This document shows, piece after piece, positions 63,199 through 64,000 of a stretch of 64,000 nt of DNA. The stretch lies in assembly GCF_002223055.1 (NCBI RefSeq), contig NZ_NKFL01000004.1:248001-312000 (forward strand), read 5' to 3'. A model generated the notes under the pieces. That model made no database searches. It had not been told where the DNA came from and worked only from the letters and a program-made list of their open reading frames with translations. This stretch comes from Burkholderia sp. HI2500 (lineage in GTDB: Bacteria > Pseudomonadota > Gammaproteobacteria > Burkholderiales > Burkholderiaceae). Made by a program: the position numbers and the translations under genes. Numbering within the stretch: position 1 is the stretch's first letter; every line of letters begins with the position of its first letter.

Positions 63199-63328
63199 AG
63201 AGGTTTGAGTAACGTCCCTTCGGGGCGCCCGGTATGCGTGTGGCGCGGCGCGCCGGCCATGCCTGGCGCCGAACCTTGCTTAGTATCGAATCAGAAAGGC
63301 AAGTTCATAGGCTTTGTCTAAACGGCGC

Positions 63329-63805
63329 TCATGCGAGCTTCGTTGACAGTGCAGTCTGCCCGTCGTCGATGACGGGCCCGCGCTGCAGCGCGTCGAGCAC
63401 GGCCGGCGGGATGGCCGCGGGCCGGATGCCGGTACGGTCGACGCAGCCGAGACGGATGTGCCCGGATACGAGCAGCGTGTCTCCGCACCAGGCTTCCTGC
63501 GCGAATTCCACCGACGCGCGGCCGATGCGTCCGGGCCGGCTCGTGATCGCCAGCGTGTCGTCGAGTCGCGCCGGGGCGCGGTAGTCGAGCGACGTGCTGC
63601 GGACGACGAAGATCGCGTCGGTGTCGTCGGCGAGCTGGCGCTGGTCGATGCCGCATGCGCGCAGCCACTCGGTGCGGGCGCGTTCGAAGAACTTCAGGTA
63701 GTTGGCATAGAAGACGATGCCGCCTGCGTCGGTATCCTCGTAGTACACGCGCACCGGCCAGATGAAGCCGGACGGCGCTTCCGGGGAGCGGGTAGGCTGG
63801 GTCAT
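63329..63805 (-). CDS. ybgC: Tol-Pal associated acyl-CoA thioesterase YbgC
   Basis: A 158-residue hot-dog thioesterase. The 4-HBA-CoA thioesterase-type motif VYYEDTDAGGIVFYANYLKFFERARTEWLR holds the catalytic Asp, and SLDYRAPARLDDTL and FAQEAW follow. The ATG at 63805 is preferred; M at 63814 is an alternative. First gene of the ybgC-tolQRAB-pal-cpoB cluster. Confidence 0.95.
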   Translation of the reverse strand: MTQPTRSPEAPSGFIWPVRVYYEDTDAGGIVFYANYLKFFERARTEWLRACGIDQRQLADDTDAIFVVRSTSLDYRAPARLDDTLAITSRPGRIGRASVEFAQEAWCGDTLLVSGHIRLGCVDRTGIRPAAIPPAVLDALQRGPVIDDGQTALSTKLA

Positions 63806-63835
63806 GGCGCGCATTCTACCGGAAGGCAAGAGCCT

Positions 63836-63856
63836 GATTCGTAACCGATTCGTAAC
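63836..63856. repeat. Two 10-bp direct repeats with 11-bp period upstream of ybgC
   Basis: gattcgtaac occurs at 63836-63845 and 63847-63856, in the region where the leftward ybgC/tol promoter should lie. One-helical-turn spacing is typical of a regulator site, but no regulator is assigned. Confidence 0.5.
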
Positions 63857-63880
63857 GGAATGTAGTATGCCGTAGCACAC

Positions 63881-63911
63881 CGCGGGCCGGCCCGGAGGGG
63901 CCGGGCCCGCG
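63881..63911 (-). terminator. GC-rich hairpin after the SDR gene
   Basis: Complementary arms cgcgggcc and ggcccgcg bracket a GC-rich centre, starting 5 bases past the leftward SDR stop. No T tract follows on the minus strand, so it is a possible Rho-assisted or weak terminator. Confidence 0.4.
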
Positions 63912-63916
63912 TGGCT

Positions 63917-64000
63917 TCAGCCGCGGTGGACGGTCGGGCCGCCGGGGGCTTGCGCGATCGGCATCAGCTCGATCGTGTTGACGTTGACATGCGCCGGGCG
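63917..64000 (-). CDS. Short-chain dehydrogenase (YdfG-like), 3' end only
   Basis: The last 27 codons of a leftward gene that continues beyond the window: RPAHVNVNTIELMPIAQAP then GGPTVHRG and a TGA stop. The VNxNxIELMPxxQ ending is the C-terminus of NADP-dependent 3-hydroxy-acid dehydrogenase YdfG-type SDRs. Identification rests on this tail alone. Confidence 0.65.
   Translation of the reverse strand, partial: RPAHVNVNTIELMPIAQAPGGPTVHRG

Noticed and set aside
1..64000. CRISPR arrays, rRNA genes, phage genes and complete insertion sequences
   Set aside because: No regularly spaced repeats, rRNA segments, phage structural genes or transposases were seen on either strand.

Overview
The window is high-GC proteobacterial DNA with local AT-rich patches. 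Gene content and order point to a Burkholderia chromosome, most likely the Burkholderia cepacia complex: purM, miaA-mutL, a wcb-type capsule locus and tolQRAB-pal-cpoB lie close together. This placement rests on recalled synteny and protein families; no search was run.

Layout. 1-8000: housekeeping genes (5'-truncated purM, an NTF2-like protein, miaA, mutL, a DedA protein, an MscS channel), interrupted by a divergent tetA/tetR pair with two Tn10-like tet operators. 8239-44540: an ABC-transporter-dependent capsule locus. It opens with divergent wcbA (KpsC-like) and wcbB, then export genes wcbC, wcbD, wzm, wzt. Next come strain-specific sugar genes: a methyltransferase/coiled-coil protein, an RgpF-HAD fusion, rfbBDAC for dTDP-L-rhamnose, two large double-domain GT2 transferases and a PhyH-type dioxygenase. 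It closes with wcbO (KpsS-like), wcbP, wcbQ, the large polyketide synthase wcbR, the LpxC-like wcbS, the alpha-oxoamine synthase wcbT and a GNAT gene. An APS kinase gene (cysC) converges on the end.

46111-54855: small metabolic and regulatory genes (class II amidotransferase, AhpD-like, AraC-type regulator, YiaA-like), then six same-strand genes (GT2, secreted protein, diiron ferritin-like protein, GT-B transferase, PAP2/IPC-synthase-like protein, fatty-acid desaturase) that look like an undescribed glycolipid pathway. 54880-58119: an NHL-repeat remnant and an AT-rich gene for a sulfotransferase-like/coiled-coil protein. 58120-64000: tRNA-Lys(UUU) with its own consensus promoter, then cpoB, pal, tolB, tolA, tolR, tolQ, ybgC and the 3' end of an SDR gene, all on the minus strand.

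How it fits together. RfbBDAC make dTDP-rhamnose; the GT2 and RgpF-like proteins are candidates for building a rhamnose-containing chain. The methyltransferase/coiled-coil protein is a candidate chain terminator and length ruler. Wzm-Wzt-WcbC-WcbD would export the chain, and WcbA/WcbO would add a Kdo linker to a lipid. The most interesting unit is wcbP-wcbR-wcbS-wcbT-GNAT. A reducing type I PKS without a thioesterase, an alpha-oxoamine synthase, an SDR and an LpxC-like deacetylase with intact metal ligands together suggest a sphingoid-like amino-lipid, possibly the capsule anchor. That assignment is inference.
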